Assembly (NCBI GenBank): GCA_902706205.1
Contig: CACSKA010000007.1
Coordinates: 248,001-312,000, forward strand
Reading direction: 5' to 3'
Length of the DNA stretch: 64,000 nucleotides
Source of the DNA: Chryseobacterium sp. 18061
GTDB taxonomy: Bacteria; Pseudomonadota; Gammaproteobacteria; Enterobacterales; Enterobacteriaceae
Shown here: positions 54,472-63,866 of the stretch, piece by piece
Layout of the letters: every line of letters starts with the position of its first letter
Numbering within the stretch: position 1 is the stretch's first letter
Translations under genes and position numbers: made by a program
The notes under the pieces: generated by a model
Told to the model about the DNA's origin: nothing
Seen by the model: only the letters and a program-made list of their open reading frames with translations
Database searches by the model: none

Positions 54472-55341
54472 TTAAATCAGGTAACTCATCGCCAGACCGA
54501 TAAACAGTACCAGCCCCACGTAGTTATTGTTCAAAAACGCCTTAAAGCAGGCATCACGGTCACGGTCTTTAATCAATTTTTGCTGGTAAACGAACAGCGC
54601 ACCGGCGACAAATATCGACCAGTAGAACTCCCAATTTAAGCCGCTCACCCAGCCCACGGCGGCCATCAGCGCCAGCACGGCCACCTGCAAAATACCGATG
54701 ATCAGTTTGTCTTGTTTACCGAACAGAATGGCGGTCGATTTCACGCCAATCTTGAGGTCATCGTCTCTGTCGACCATCGCGTACTGAGTGTCGTACGCCA
54801 CGGCCCAGCAAATGTTGGCGAGGAACATCAGCCAGCAACTCAGGGGCAGCGATTCACTCACCGCGGCATAGGCCATCGGAATCGACCAACCAAATGCTGC
54901 GCCCAGCACGACCTGCGGCAGATGGGTGTAGCGCTTCATAAACGGATACACCCACGCCAGCGCTAGCCCTGCCACCGACAACAGAATGGTCATCTTATTG
55001 AGGGTCAGCACCAGCAGGAACGAGAGCACCACCAGCACGATAAACAGCGTACGCGCCCCTTTCTCGCTCACGTCACCGCTGGGTAACGGGCGATGCGCGG
55101 TGCGTTTAACATGTCCGTCAATTTTGCGGTCCGCGTAATCATTGATCACGCAACCGGCGGCGCGCATCAGCCAGACGCCCGCCACAAACACCGCGAGGAT
55201 CCACAGCGGCGGCACGCCAGGCATCGCCACCCACAGCGCCCATAACGTCGGCCAAAGCAGCAACAGCGAGCCGATTGGCTTATCAATTCTCATCAGACGG
55301 CTATAAGCCTGCAGCTTATTCTGCGTCAGACTCCTCTCCAT
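54472..55341 (-). CDS. ubiA: 4-hydroxybenzoate octaprenyltransferase
   Basis: Membrane prenyltransferase attaching the polyprenyl tail to 4-hydroxybenzoate in ubiquinone synthesis. 289 aa, ~8-9 helices, and the Mg-diphosphate motif NDYADRKID with second motif YDTQYAMVDRDDD. Downstream of ubiC by 13 nt. Confidence 0.98.
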   Translation of the reverse strand: MERSLTQNKLQAYSRLMRIDKPIGSLLLLWPTLWALWVAMPGVPPLWILAVFVAGVWLMRAAGCVINDYADRKIDGHVKRTAHRPLPSGDVSEKGARTLFIVLVVLSFLLVLTLNKMTILLSVAGLALAWVYPFMKRYTHLPQVVLGAAFGWSIPMAYAAVSESLPLSCWLMFLANICWAVAYDTQYAMVDRDDDLKIGVKSTAILFGKQDKLIIGILQVAVLALMAAVGWVSGLNWEFYWSIFVAGALFVYQQKLIKDRDRDACFKAFLNNNYVGLVLFIGLAMSYLI

Positions 55342-55354
55342 AATTCACTTCCTC

Positions 55355-55852
55355 TCAGTACAGCGGTGACGCAGGCAGAAACAGCTCGGTTAACAGCAGC
55401 GGTTTTCCGCTCAGCCGGAGGCGGGAACGACGCCCCCACAGCTCTGCATCTTTACCAATTTCAATAAAATCACGGGTTAAAGTGGATGACGTAAACAGAT
55501 AGCGCCCCAGCGGCGTTTTGCCCAGCTGTTGCAGCTGTAGCTCGGGCCCGCTCAGGGTGGATTCAGGCACAACCGTGCGCCCGGCAAGCCAGGGTTCACC
55601 GTCAGCACACAGCAAAATTTCACGCAGCCAGTAGCGCGCTTCAACAGGCAGCAATGCCTGCTCTGCAATAATCTCATCCTGACCGACAAAACCTTCGCGG
55701 ATAAGCGTCACAGTGACACGCTTGCCCTGCTGTTCGAAGCGTTTGGTCATGGAATCTTCCAGCAGCAACCAGTCAAGCTGTGCCGCATCGAGTTCCGGAA
55801 GGGTGGTGTAATAGCGTAGCGCACGCAGTTGCGCCAGCGCAGGGTGTGACAT
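55355..55852 (-). CDS. ubiC: Chorismate pyruvate-lyase
   Basis: Makes 4-hydroxybenzoate from chorismate, the first ubiquinone step. 165 aa, the E. coli length, from MSHPALAQLRALR (55852). The conserved REILLCADGEPWLAGRTVVP and LGKTPLGRYLF segments are present. Operon with ubiA. Confidence 0.98.
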   Translation of the reverse strand: MSHPALAQLRALRYYTTLPELDAAQLDWLLLEDSMTKRFEQQGKRVTVTLIREGFVGQDEIIAEQALLPVEARYWLREILLCADGEPWLAGRTVVPESTLSGPELQLQQLGKTPLGRYLFTSSTLTRDFIEIGKDAELWGRRSRLRLSGKPLLLTELFLPASPLY

Positions 55853-56040
55853 ACCAGGCTCTCCGATACATAACTTATCGGCATTGTATCGTAGAAAAGG
55901 GTTCGCGGGAGGAAGAAACGTCAATATACGATCAGCCGCGCAACAGCCATGCAACGACCGCTGTTGCGCCAGAAAAAACGGTGCGCCCAAAAGGACGCAC
56001 CGAATGGCCTGGGCCAAACATCAGCAATGTGGGGAGACTA

Positions 56041-57018
56041 TCACCCCTTGCCTTTTACACTACTGATAAAGGTGGAACGGGCCGAAGTCGAACCGAGGCG
56101 CTCGGCTTCGTTTAACAGTTTCAGGGCCTTGTCGATGTTGCCCTCGTTAACTGCCTGTTTAATCGCGGTATTGAAATAGCTTTCGGTGTCATTCAGAACC
56201 GGCTCGCTTTTCGCGGCAGATGCCGAAGATGCCGCTGAAGCCGCAACTGGAGCTGCAACAACTGCGGCCGTTGCAGGTGCCGCAGAAGGTGCCGCGTACA
56301 CTGGTGCCGCCGTGTTACCCACAGTGACAGCACCTGGGCCAGAAGAGCCAAACAGTGGGCCGACCAGCACGCTGGAGGCAGACGACGTTTTCACTTTCAG
56401 CTTCAGGGTGCCTTCAGAGACGTGGCGTGCAATCGGGTCCGGAATATCTGGCACCGCGTTGCCAATACCTTTGGCATACGCTTTCGCCGGGTCAATCAGC
56501 GTGGTGGTCTGCTGCAAATCTTGCGGCGTGGTGAACACCAGCACGTAAATTTTCTGCTGCCCTAACGCAGGCGTCAGGCGCATGACACCTTCCAGGCGGT
56601 CGGCGCTCATGACGCCCGGTTCCTGGTAGGTGAAATAGCTGCTTGGGAAGAACGCTGATGGCGTCATGTTCTGATCCAGGATCAGCACGTTCGGCGCATA
56701 AACGTGGGTTTGTTTGTTCACTTCGCTAGTGAGGGTAATGCTCAGTTCACCAATGTTAGCCGGGACGCTATAGGCCGCCACCGGGCCGGTAATGCCGGGC
56801 ACATTCAGCGGCTGACCGCCTCCGGCAAGATCGGTACTTTGGGTTTTAGATTGATCAACAGGCGTCCAGACCAACTGCTGCAAGGCAGAAGCCGGGATAG
56901 CCGGGGCGGCAGTGGTATTCTGCGGCACGAAATTGACGTCAGCGAAACTGACTGCCGGTACGCTTGCCAGCAGGCCAGCGGAGAGGCATAGCGCGATGAG
57001 ACTTTTGTTCATTTTCAT
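56041..57018 (-). CDS. malM: Periplasmic maltose-operon protein MalM
   Basis: 325 aa (E. coli 306), signal peptide 1-26 (cleavage SFA|D). Unknown function in the maltose regulon; N-terminal beta-rich part and an Ala/Pro/Val-rich linker (about 235-275), which accounts for the extra length. Last gene of malK-lamB-malM. Confidence 0.96.
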   Translation of the reverse strand: MKMNKSLIALCLSAGLLASVPAVSFADVNFVPQNTTAAPAIPASALQQLVWTPVDQSKTQSTDLAGGGQPLNVPGITGPVAAYSVPANIGELSITLTSEVNKQTHVYAPNVLILDQNMTPSAFFPSSYFTYQEPGVMSADRLEGVMRLTPALGQQKIYVLVFTTPQDLQQTTTLIDPAKAYAKGIGNAVPDIPDPIARHVSEGTLKLKVKTSSASSVLVGPLFGSSGPGAVTVGNTAAPVYAAPSAAPATAAVVAAPVAASAASSASAAKSEPVLNDTESYFNTAIKQAVNEGNIDKALKLLNEAERLGSTSARSTFISSVKGKG

Positions 57019-57079
57019 TTTATTGACCTCAAAGACAGGGCTCAGCGGTAGCCAGGCAATAGCGCGCTGAGTCTAAAAC

Positions 57080-57103
57080 AGAGGGGCTTTCACCCCTCTT
57101 TAT
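57080..57103 (-). terminator. Hairpin between lamB and malM
   Basis: AGAGGGG/CCCCTCT with an 8-nt loop, on the minus strand followed by GTTTTAG. Likely attenuates or stabilises after lamB; E. coli also has a hairpin repeat here. Confidence 0.65.
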
Positions 57104-57135
57104 CAGGCATAACAGTGGGTTAACTTAACTGCACA

Positions 57136-58485
57136 TTACCACCAGATTTCCATCTGGGCACCGAAGCTCCACTCATCGGTATCACCACGGCCAAGGCCAG
57201 AGGTTTGCATACCGAAGTTAGAGTTGTAGTTCGCGCTTTGAGTGTTCGGGTTGCCAGCAGTGTCGTAGCCCCATTTCTCATCCCATTTCGCGTAAGTTGC
57301 GAACACACGCAGTGCCGGACGAGACCAGATGCTGTCGCCTGCCTGCCATTGTTGCGCGAGGGTAATTTTGTACTGATTGTTGGTGTCGCCGGTGTTCTGG
57401 GATTTGACGTTGTCGTAGCCCACTTCCAGCAAGGTACTCATGATTGGTGTCCATTTGTACATCGGACGAACACCCACGGTGTACCACTCAGTACCGTTGT
57501 TGTTATCCCAGCTGATGTCCTGGTACATACCGACGTACATCAGGTCCCAGCTGTCGCCCAGGGAAATTGCACCGTGGTCGATAACACGCAGCAGGTGGCC
57601 GTTGTTGTTGATGCCATACGCGTACAGTGAGCCATCGGTATCGCTGTTGCCGATACCAATGCCTGCGCCCTGAGACTGGCCTTTACCTTGGGAGGTCATG
57701 GAGTCAGTGGCGTACTGAACCACGAATTTGTTAAAGCCTTTCAGCATGCTCTGGGTATGTTCAGCGGTGAACATCCAGCCATCTTTAGACGCCTGTGGCT
57801 GCAGGTAGTAATCGTCATTAACGTTGGTGTGACCGTAGTCAACACCCAGCTCCAGGGTACCGCCTGGGTTGATTTCCATCTGGCCCAAACGCACGTCAAA
57901 CACGTCGTTGGCAGTTGAAGAGGTGTAATCACGCAGGTTGTTGCTGGAGAAGGCAGAAGAACCACCCGCTTCCGTTGAACGCGTTGCTGCGAAGGAGAGT
58001 TTACCGATGCCAACGTCCACGTTTTCCAGACCAGCGCCCGGACCGGAGATATCCCAGTAGTAGAAGTCGATCATGTGAACGTCATGACGCTGATAGAAAC
58101 GCTTACCGGCCCAGATGGTGGAACCTGGCAGTGCGTCGATCAGGTTTTTACCCTGCACGTTGGCTTCACGGAACGCCGGGTCAGTCGCTTCCCAGTCGTT
58201 CTGCTGCGCAACGGAGTACGCTACGTTAGTGTCGAAGTAGAAGCTCTTATCGCCCTCTTTCCACACTTCCTGACCAAATTTCAGCTCGGCGTACGTTTCA
58301 CATTCGTTACCGAGACGATATTTACTTTGTGCACCAGTTGCCTGGAAACACTGTTGTGCGCCGCCGCTACCGGTCCAGCCGATACCCGAACGGGCATAAC
58401 CTTTAAAATCTACGGCGCCCGCGTGTGCAGACAAAATGCCTGCTGTCACAGCGATTGCCACTGGAAGTTTGCGCAGAGTAATCAT
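57136..58485 (-). CDS. lamB: Maltoporin (lambda receptor)
   Basis: Outer-membrane trimeric porin for maltose and maltodextrins. 449 aa (E. coli 446), signal peptide cut before VDFKGYARSGIGW, 18-strand barrel ending in a C-terminal aromatic (MEIWW). The surface loops (e.g. around residues 225-290 and 400-430) differ from E. coli, as expected for phage-exposed loops. Start MITLRKL (58485), 43 nt after malK. Confidence 0.98.
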   Translation of the reverse strand: MITLRKLPVAIAVTAGILSAHAGAVDFKGYARSGIGWTGSGGAQQCFQATGAQSKYRLGNECETYAELKFGQEVWKEGDKSFYFDTNVAYSVAQQNDWEATDPAFREANVQGKNLIDALPGSTIWAGKRFYQRHDVHMIDFYYWDISGPGAGLENVDVGIGKLSFAATRSTEAGGSSAFSSNNLRDYTSSTANDVFDVRLGQMEINPGGTLELGVDYGHTNVNDDYYLQPQASKDGWMFTAEHTQSMLKGFNKFVVQYATDSMTSQGKGQSQGAGIGIGNSDTDGSLYAYGINNNGHLLRVIDHGAISLGDSWDLMYVGMYQDISWDNNNGTEWYTVGVRPMYKWTPIMSTLLEVGYDNVKSQNTGDTNNQYKITLAQQWQAGDSIWSRPALRVFATYAKWDEKWGYDTAGNPNTQSANYNSNFGMQTSGLGRGDTDEWSFGAQMEIWW

Positions 58486-58528
58486 CGTTCTATCTCCTGA
58501 GACCATTGCTTTTCTTTTGTTATGGGAT

Positions 58529-59638
58529 TTAAACGCCCGGTTCTTTGTGCAGCCGACGACATGCAGAGCCATCTTCACGGAACAGATGGCAACGCTCTGG
58601 CGGCAGACCGATAGCGAATGAGGCTCCCTCTTCTACCAACACCACGTCATTCTGGCGGTACACCAGGTTCTGACGGATGGCGGGGATCTGGATATGAATT
58701 TGCGTTTCGTGACCCAGTTGCTCGACGACCTGCACGTCCCCTTCGAGGGTGACATCGGCGATGTCACTCGGTAGAAGATGCTCAGGACGAATACCTAACG
58801 ACATATTGGCGCCGACCTGCACGCCGGTACTTTCAACCGGCAGCCAGATTTGCTGACGGTTAGGCAATTCAACCTGCACCTGCTCAATGGCAGTGGCAGT
58901 GACTTTCACCGGCAGGAAGTTCATCTTCGGCGAGCCAATAAAGCCCGCGACAAAGCGATCGGCCGGGTAGTGATAGAGTTCCAGCGGCTTGCCAATCTGC
59001 GCGACGCGTCCGGCATCCAGCACCACGATTTTGTCCGCAAGGGTCATCGCTTCGACCTGATCATGGGTGACGTAAATCATCGTGCGGCCCAGACGCTTGT
59101 GCAGACGGGAAATCTCAATACGCATCTGCACGCGCAGGGCGGCGTCAAGGTTCGACAGCGGCTCATCGAGCAGGAAAACGCGCGGTTCGGCCACCAGCGT
59201 ACGGCCAATGGCCACACGCTGACGCTGACCGCCTGAAAGCGCTTTCGGTTTACGTTCCAGAAGGTGAGCCAGCTGCAGCACTTCGGCCACCTGAGTCACG
59301 CGCTGGTTAATGACGTCTTTCTTTGCCCCAGCTAACTTGAGGCCGAAAGACATATTTTCTGCAACAGAGAGATGGGGGTACAACGCATAGGACTGGAACA
59401 CCATGCCGATGCCGCGTTCCGCAGGCGGCGTCTCGTTCATGCGTTTTTCACCAATCAGCAGTTCCCCGCTGGTGATAGTTTCCAGACCGGCGATCATCCG
59501 CAGCAGCGTAGATTTGCCGCAGCCCGATGGCCCGACAAACACCACAAACTCCCCCTCATGGATGTCGAGATTGATGTCTTTCGACACCACCACGTCACCC
59601 CAGGCTTTCGTTACGTTTCGCAGCTGTACGCTCGCCAT
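58529..59638 (-). CDS. malK: Maltose ABC transporter ATPase
   Basis: 369 aa (E. coli 371). ATPase with Walker A GPSGCGKSTLL, signature LSGGQRQRVAIG, and Walker B VFLLDEPLSN, plus the C-terminal regulatory domain that binds EIIA-Glc and MalT. First gene of the malK-lamB-malM operon, divergent from malEFG. Confidence 0.99.
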   Translation of the reverse strand: MASVQLRNVTKAWGDVVVSKDINLDIHEGEFVVFVGPSGCGKSTLLRMIAGLETITSGELLIGEKRMNETPPAERGIGMVFQSYALYPHLSVAENMSFGLKLAGAKKDVINQRVTQVAEVLQLAHLLERKPKALSGGQRQRVAIGRTLVAEPRVFLLDEPLSNLDAALRVQMRIEISRLHKRLGRTMIYVTHDQVEAMTLADKIVVLDAGRVAQIGKPLELYHYPADRFVAGFIGSPKMNFLPVKVTATAIEQVQVELPNRQQIWLPVESTGVQVGANMSLGIRPEHLLPSDIADVTLEGDVQVVEQLGHETQIHIQIPAIRQNLVYRQNDVVLVEEGASFAIGLPPERCHLFREDGSACRRLHKEPGV

Positions 59639-60009
59639 CCCCTTCTCCCTTCGTTACAACTCGTCACTAAAAGAAATATTCATCTGCGGCTGACTATGCG
59701 CGACCAATAACTTTCGTGAATCCTCCACCCCTTGGGTTTTTCATGGGGGAGGAGACGGGAGGATGAGAAGAGCCGGTCTGAGCCCGCTCGTGGCGTGGCT
59801 TGGCTAAAAGCGTGATGGGCACGTCAAAATTCAGCGTCATATTGTGTGCGCCAGAACCCATAACTTAAAACTATGTAACAGAGATCACATAAACGGGGGG
59901 TGGGGCGTAGGGTCGGGGAGGATGGAAAGAGGTTGCTAAGAAAGGAAACTCTGCGTTGTAAAAGCCACCAGGCGTATCCACGAGTACATCACCAAATAGG
60001 ACGGGATAT
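59639..60009. promoter_or_regulatory. malE: malK/malE divergent control region (MalT boxes and CRP site)
   Basis: 371 bp. A good CRP site TGTAA-cagaga-TCACA is at 59874-59889. MalT-like boxes (consensus GGGGA(T/G)GAGG) are seen as GGGGAGGAGA (59746), GAGGATGAGA (59759), GGGGAGGATG (59915) and, on the minus strand, GGGGTGGAGG (59722-59731). This matches the E. coli arrangement in which MalT with CRP drives both operons. Confidence 0.85.
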
Positions 60010-61200
60010 ATGAAAATCAAAACTGGCGCACGTATCCTCGCGCTGTCTGCATTGACCACGATGATGTTTTCCGCCTCTGCCTTCGCCAAAATCGAAGAAG
60101 GTAAGCTGGTTATCTGGATCAACGGCGATAAAGGCTATAACGGCCTTGCTGAAGTCGGTAAGAAATTCGAAAAAGACACCGGCATCAAAGTGACCATTGA
60201 GCACCCGGATAAACTGGAAGAGAAATACCCGCAGGTTGCCGCCACTGGCGATGGCCCGGACATCATCTTCTGGGCGCATGACCGTTTTGGTGGCTACGCG
60301 CAGTCTGGTCTGCTGGCTGAAGTGACCCCAGATAAAGCGTTCCAGGACAAGCTGTACCCGTTCACCTGGGATGCCGTGCGTTACAACGGCAAGCTGATTG
60401 CCTACCCAATCGCGGTAGAAGCGCTGTCGCTTATCTATAACAAAGACCTGGTGCCTAACCCGCCGAAGACCTGGGAAGAGATCCCGGCGCTGGATAAAGA
60501 ACTGAAAGCGAAGGGTAAATCTGCGCTGATGTTCAACCTGCAAGAACCGTACTTCACTTGGCCACTGATTGCCGCCGACGGCGGTTACGCGTTCAAGTTT
60601 GAAAACGGCAAATATGACGTTAAAGACGTGGGCGTTGATAGCCCAGGCGCGAAAGCAGGTTTGACCTTCCTGGTTGACCTTATCAAGAACAAACACATGA
60701 ACGCCGACACCGATTACTCCATCGCAGAAGCTGCCTTCAACAAAGGCGAAACCGCGATGACCATCAACGGTCCGTGGGCGTGGTCGAATATCGACAAGAG
60801 CAAAATCAACTACGGCGTCACCATGCTGCCGACCTTCAAAGGCAAAGCGTCTAAACCATTCGTGGGCGTGCTGAGCGCGGGCATCAACGCCGCCAGCCCG
60901 AACAAAGAACTGGCGAAAGAGTTCCTCGAAAACTACCTGCTGACCAACGACGGTTTGGCGGAAGTGAACAAGGATAAACCGCTGGGTGCCGTTGCGCTGA
61001 AATCCTACCAGGAACAGCTGGAAAAAGATCCACGCATCGCTGCCACCATGGCCAATGCCCAGAAAGGCGAAATCATGCCTAACATCCCGCAGATGGCCGC
61101 CTTCTGGTACGCCACCCGCACCGCAGTCATCAACGCTGCCAGCGGTCGCCAGACCGTAGACGCTGCGCTGAAAGATGCGCAGGGACGTATTACCAAGTAA
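60010..61200 (+). CDS. malE: Maltose/maltodextrin-binding protein
   Basis: Periplasmic receptor of MalFGK2, 396 aa as in E. coli; signal peptide 1-26 (cleavage AFA|K), mature start KIEEGKLVIWINGDKGYNGLAEVGKKFEKDTGIKV-type (shown in part). Two-lobed maltose-binding fold preserved. Confidence 0.99.
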   Translation: MKIKTGARILALSALTTMMFSASAFAKIEEGKLVIWINGDKGYNGLAEVGKKFEKDTGIKVTIEHPDKLEEKYPQVAATGDGPDIIFWAHDRFGGYAQSGLLAEVTPDKAFQDKLYPFTWDAVRYNGKLIAYPIAVEALSLIYNKDLVPNPPKTWEEIPALDKELKAKGKSALMFNLQEPYFTWPLIAADGGYAFKFENGKYDVKDVGVDSPGAKAGLTFLVDLIKNKHMNADTDYSIAEAAFNKGETAMTINGPWAWSNIDKSKINYGVTMLPTFKGKASKPFVGVLSAGINAASPNKELAKEFLENYLLTNDGLAEVNKDKPLGAVALKSYQEQLEKDPRIAATMANAQKGEIMPNIPQMAAFWYATRTAVINAASGRQTVDAALKDAQGRITK

Positions 61201-61210
61201 TACCGCACGA

Positions 61211-61235
61211 CCCCTCTCTCCGATGGAGAGAGGGG
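61211..61235 (+). repeat. Perfect hairpin in the malE-malF spacer
   Basis: CCCCTCTCTCC-GAT-GGAGAGAGGGG, 11-bp perfect stem. In E. coli this spacer holds a REP element that stabilises malE mRNA; here the sequence is shorter and C/T-rich like the other local repeats. Confidence 0.8.
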
Positions 61236-61264
61236 AAAAGTAACGTTGTAGAGGAATAGACCCC

Positions 61265-62809
61265 ATGGATGCCGTTAAAAAGAGTCACTGGTGGCAGAGC
61301 GAAACGCTGAAGTGGTCCGTTGTCGGACTGCTGGGACTGCTGGTCGGCTACCTTGTTGTTTTAATGTACGCCCAGGGGGAGTACCTGTTCGCCATCATGA
61401 CGCTGATTTTAAGCTCTGCTGGCCTGTATATTTTCGCCAATCGCAAAGCCTACGCGTGGCGCTATGTTTATCCTGGTGTGGCCGGCATGGGGCTGTTCGT
61501 CCTGTTTCCGCTTATCTGCACCATCGCCATCGCTTTCACTAACTACAGCAGCACCAACCAGCTGACCCAGGAACGCGCGCAGCAGGTGCTGATGGATCGT
61601 TCTTATCAGGCGGGCAAAACCTATAACTTCGGGTTATACCCGGCGGGCGATGCGTGGAAGCTGGTGCTGACCGACGGTGACAGTGGTAAAAATTATGTCT
61701 CCGACGCCTTCACGTTTGGCGGAGAGCAAAAAATCACCCTGAAAGAAGCCGATGCGTTGCCGGAAGGCGAGCGTGGCAACCTGCGCATCATCACGCAAAA
61801 TCGTCAGGCGCTGAACCAGCTGACCGCGATTCTGCCGGATGACAGCAAAGTGATTATGAGTTCTCTGCGCCAGTTTTCCGGCACGCGCCCGCTCTACACC
61901 GAAGAGCAAAGCGGCGAACTGACCAATAATCAGAGCGGCGTGAAATATCGCCCGAATAACCAGACGGGTTTTTATCAGGCGGTAAACGCTGATGGTAACT
62001 GGGGCGACGAAAAGCTAAGTCCGGGCTACACCGTCAGCATCGGCTGGGATAACTTCACCCGCGTCTTCACCGACGAAGGTATTCAGAAACCGTTCTTCGC
62101 TATCTTCGTCTGGACCGTGATTTTCTCGGTACTGACCGTACTGCTGACCGTGGCCGTGGGCATGGTGCTGGCCTGCGTGGTGCAGTGGGAATCGTTGAAA
62201 GGGAAAGCCGTTTACCGCGTACTGCTGATTCTGCCATACGCCGTGCCATCGTTTATCTCGATCCTTATCTTCAAAGGTCTGTTCAACCAGAGCTTTGGTG
62301 AAATCAACATGATGCTGAGCGCGTTGTTTGGCATCAAACCGGCGTGGTTCAGCGACCCGACCACTGCGCGCTCGATGATTATCATCGTCAACACCTGGCT
62401 CGGCTACCCGTACATGATGATCCTGTGCATGGGGCTGCTGAAGGCGATTCCGGACGATTTATACGAAGCCTCGGCGATGGACGGCGCAGGCCCGTTCCAG
62501 AACTTCTTTAAGATTACGCTGCCGCTGCTGATCAAGCCGCTGACACCGCTGATGATCGCCAGCTTCGCCTTTAACTTTAACAACTTCGTGCTTATCCAGC
62601 TGTTGACCAACGGTGGCCCGGACAGACTCGGCACCACCACTCCGGCAGGCTATACCGACCTGTTGGTGAGCTACACCTACCGTATCGCCTTCGAAGGCGG
62701 CGGCGGTCAGGACTTCGGTCTGGCGGCGGCGATTGCCACGCTGATCTTCCTGTTGGTAGGGCTGCTTGCGATTATCAACCTCAAAGCCACGCGCATGAAA
62801 TTCGATTAA
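61265..62809 (+). CDS. malF: Maltose ABC transporter permease MalF
   Basis: 514 aa as in E. coli, eight membrane helices with the large periplasmic P2 loop between helices 3 and 4 (about residues 93-275) and the cytoplasmic EAA loop EASAMDGAGPFQNFFKITLPL. Forms the channel with MalG. Confidence 0.99.
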   Translation: MDAVKKSHWWQSETLKWSVVGLLGLLVGYLVVLMYAQGEYLFAIMTLILSSAGLYIFANRKAYAWRYVYPGVAGMGLFVLFPLICTIAIAFTNYSSTNQLTQERAQQVLMDRSYQAGKTYNFGLYPAGDAWKLVLTDGDSGKNYVSDAFTFGGEQKITLKEADALPEGERGNLRIITQNRQALNQLTAILPDDSKVIMSSLRQFSGTRPLYTEEQSGELTNNQSGVKYRPNNQTGFYQAVNADGNWGDEKLSPGYTVSIGWDNFTRVFTDEGIQKPFFAIFVWTVIFSVLTVLLTVAVGMVLACVVQWESLKGKAVYRVLLILPYAVPSFISILIFKGLFNQSFGEINMMLSALFGIKPAWFSDPTTARSMIIIVNTWLGYPYMMILCMGLLKAIPDDLYEASAMDGAGPFQNFFKITLPLLIKPLTPLMIASFAFNFNNFVLIQLLTNGGPDRLGTTTPAGYTDLLVSYTYRIAFEGGGGQDFGLAAAIATLIFLLVGLLAIINLKATRMKFD

Positions 62810-62819
62810 GCCTAAAAGA

Positions 62820-62939
62820 CCAGGCGTTATTGGCGCAGCCAGTTTGAACATGGACTGCGCGGAAAAACCGGAGCGTACACGTAGTACGTGAGGATTTTGA
62901 GCACAGCCCAGGTTCAAAATGGCAAGTAAAATAGCCTGG
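62820..62939. repeat. RSA-type dispersed repeat in malF-malG spacer
   Basis: 120 bp between CCAGGC and GCCTGG ends. Contains GGAAAAACCGGAGCGTACACG, TAGTACGTGAGGATTTTGAG and GCCCAGGTTCAAAATGGCAAG-like stretches that recur in enterobacterial intergenic repeats of the RSA type. Family name is by recollection. It separates malG from malF by 156 bp. Confidence 0.65.
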
Positions 62940-62965
62940 AGCGGTGTTAAGGAGAGATTCATTTT

Positions 62966-63856
62966 ATGGCTATGGTTCAACCGAAATCTCAAAAGCTGCG
63001 TTTATTCACCACGCACCTGTTGCTGCTGATTTTCATCGCCGCAATCATGTTCCCGCTGCTGATGGTTATCGCCATTTCGCTGCGTGAAGGTAACTTCGCC
63101 ACCGGGAGTCTTATCCCGGAGCAAATCTCCTGGGAACACTGGAAACTGGCGCTGGGCTTTAGCGTCGAACACGCCGATGGCCGCGTCACGCCGCCGCCGT
63201 TCCCGGTACTGCTGTGGCTGTGGAACTCGATCAAAATTGCGGGCATCACCGCGGTCGGTATCGTGGCGCTTTCCACCACCTGCGCTTACGCCTTCGCCCG
63301 CATGAAGTTTCCGGGCAAAGCGACGCTGTTGAAAAGTATGCTGATTTTCCAGATGTTCCCGGCGGTGCTGTCACTGGTCGCGCTGTATGCTCTGTTTGAC
63401 CGCCTCGGCCAGTACATTCCGTTCATCGGCCTGAATACACACGGCGGCGTTATCTTTGCTTATATGGGTGGCATCGCGCTGCACGTCTGGACCATCAAAG
63501 GCTACTTCGAAACCATCGACGGTTCGCTGGAAGAAGCCGCCGCGCTGGATGGCGCCACCCCGTGGCAGGCGTTCCGCCTGGTGCTGTTGCCGCTGTCGGT
63601 ACCGATTCTGGCGGTGGTCTTTATTCTGTCATTCATCGCCGCCATTACCGAAGTGCCGGTCGCGTCCTTGCTACTGCGCGACGTGAACAGTTACACCCTG
63701 GCCGTGGGAATGCAGCAGTACCTCAACCCGCAAAACTACTTGTGGGGCGACTTTGCCGCAGCGGCCGTGTTGTCTGCTATCCCTATCACCCTGGTGTTCC
63801 TGCTGGCCCAGCGCTGGCTGGTTAACGGCCTGACGTCGGGCGGGGTGAAAGGTTAA
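62966..63856 (+). CDS. malG: Maltose ABC transporter permease MalG
   Basis: 296 aa, E. coli length. Six helices, with EAA loop EEAAALDGATPWQAFRLVLLPL and the C-terminal tail (GLTSGGVKG) that reaches the maltose-binding cavity in the family. ATG 62966 preceded by AAGGAG. Confidence 0.98.
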   Translation: MAMVQPKSQKLRLFTTHLLLLIFIAAIMFPLLMVIAISLREGNFATGSLIPEQISWEHWKLALGFSVEHADGRVTPPPFPVLLWLWNSIKIAGITAVGIVALSTTCAYAFARMKFPGKATLLKSMLIFQMFPAVLSLVALYALFDRLGQYIPFIGLNTHGGVIFAYMGGIALHVWTIKGYFETIDGSLEEAAALDGATPWQAFRLVLLPLSVPILAVVFILSFIAAITEVPVASLLLRDVNSYTLAVGMQQYLNPQNYLWGDFAAAAVLSAIPITLVFLLAQRWLVNGLTSGGVKG

Positions 63857-63866
63857 GTTTCATTGT

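Noticed and set aside
59989..61266. 425-codon frame opposite malE
   Set aside because: Antisense shadow of malE; composition and residue pattern are not protein-like.
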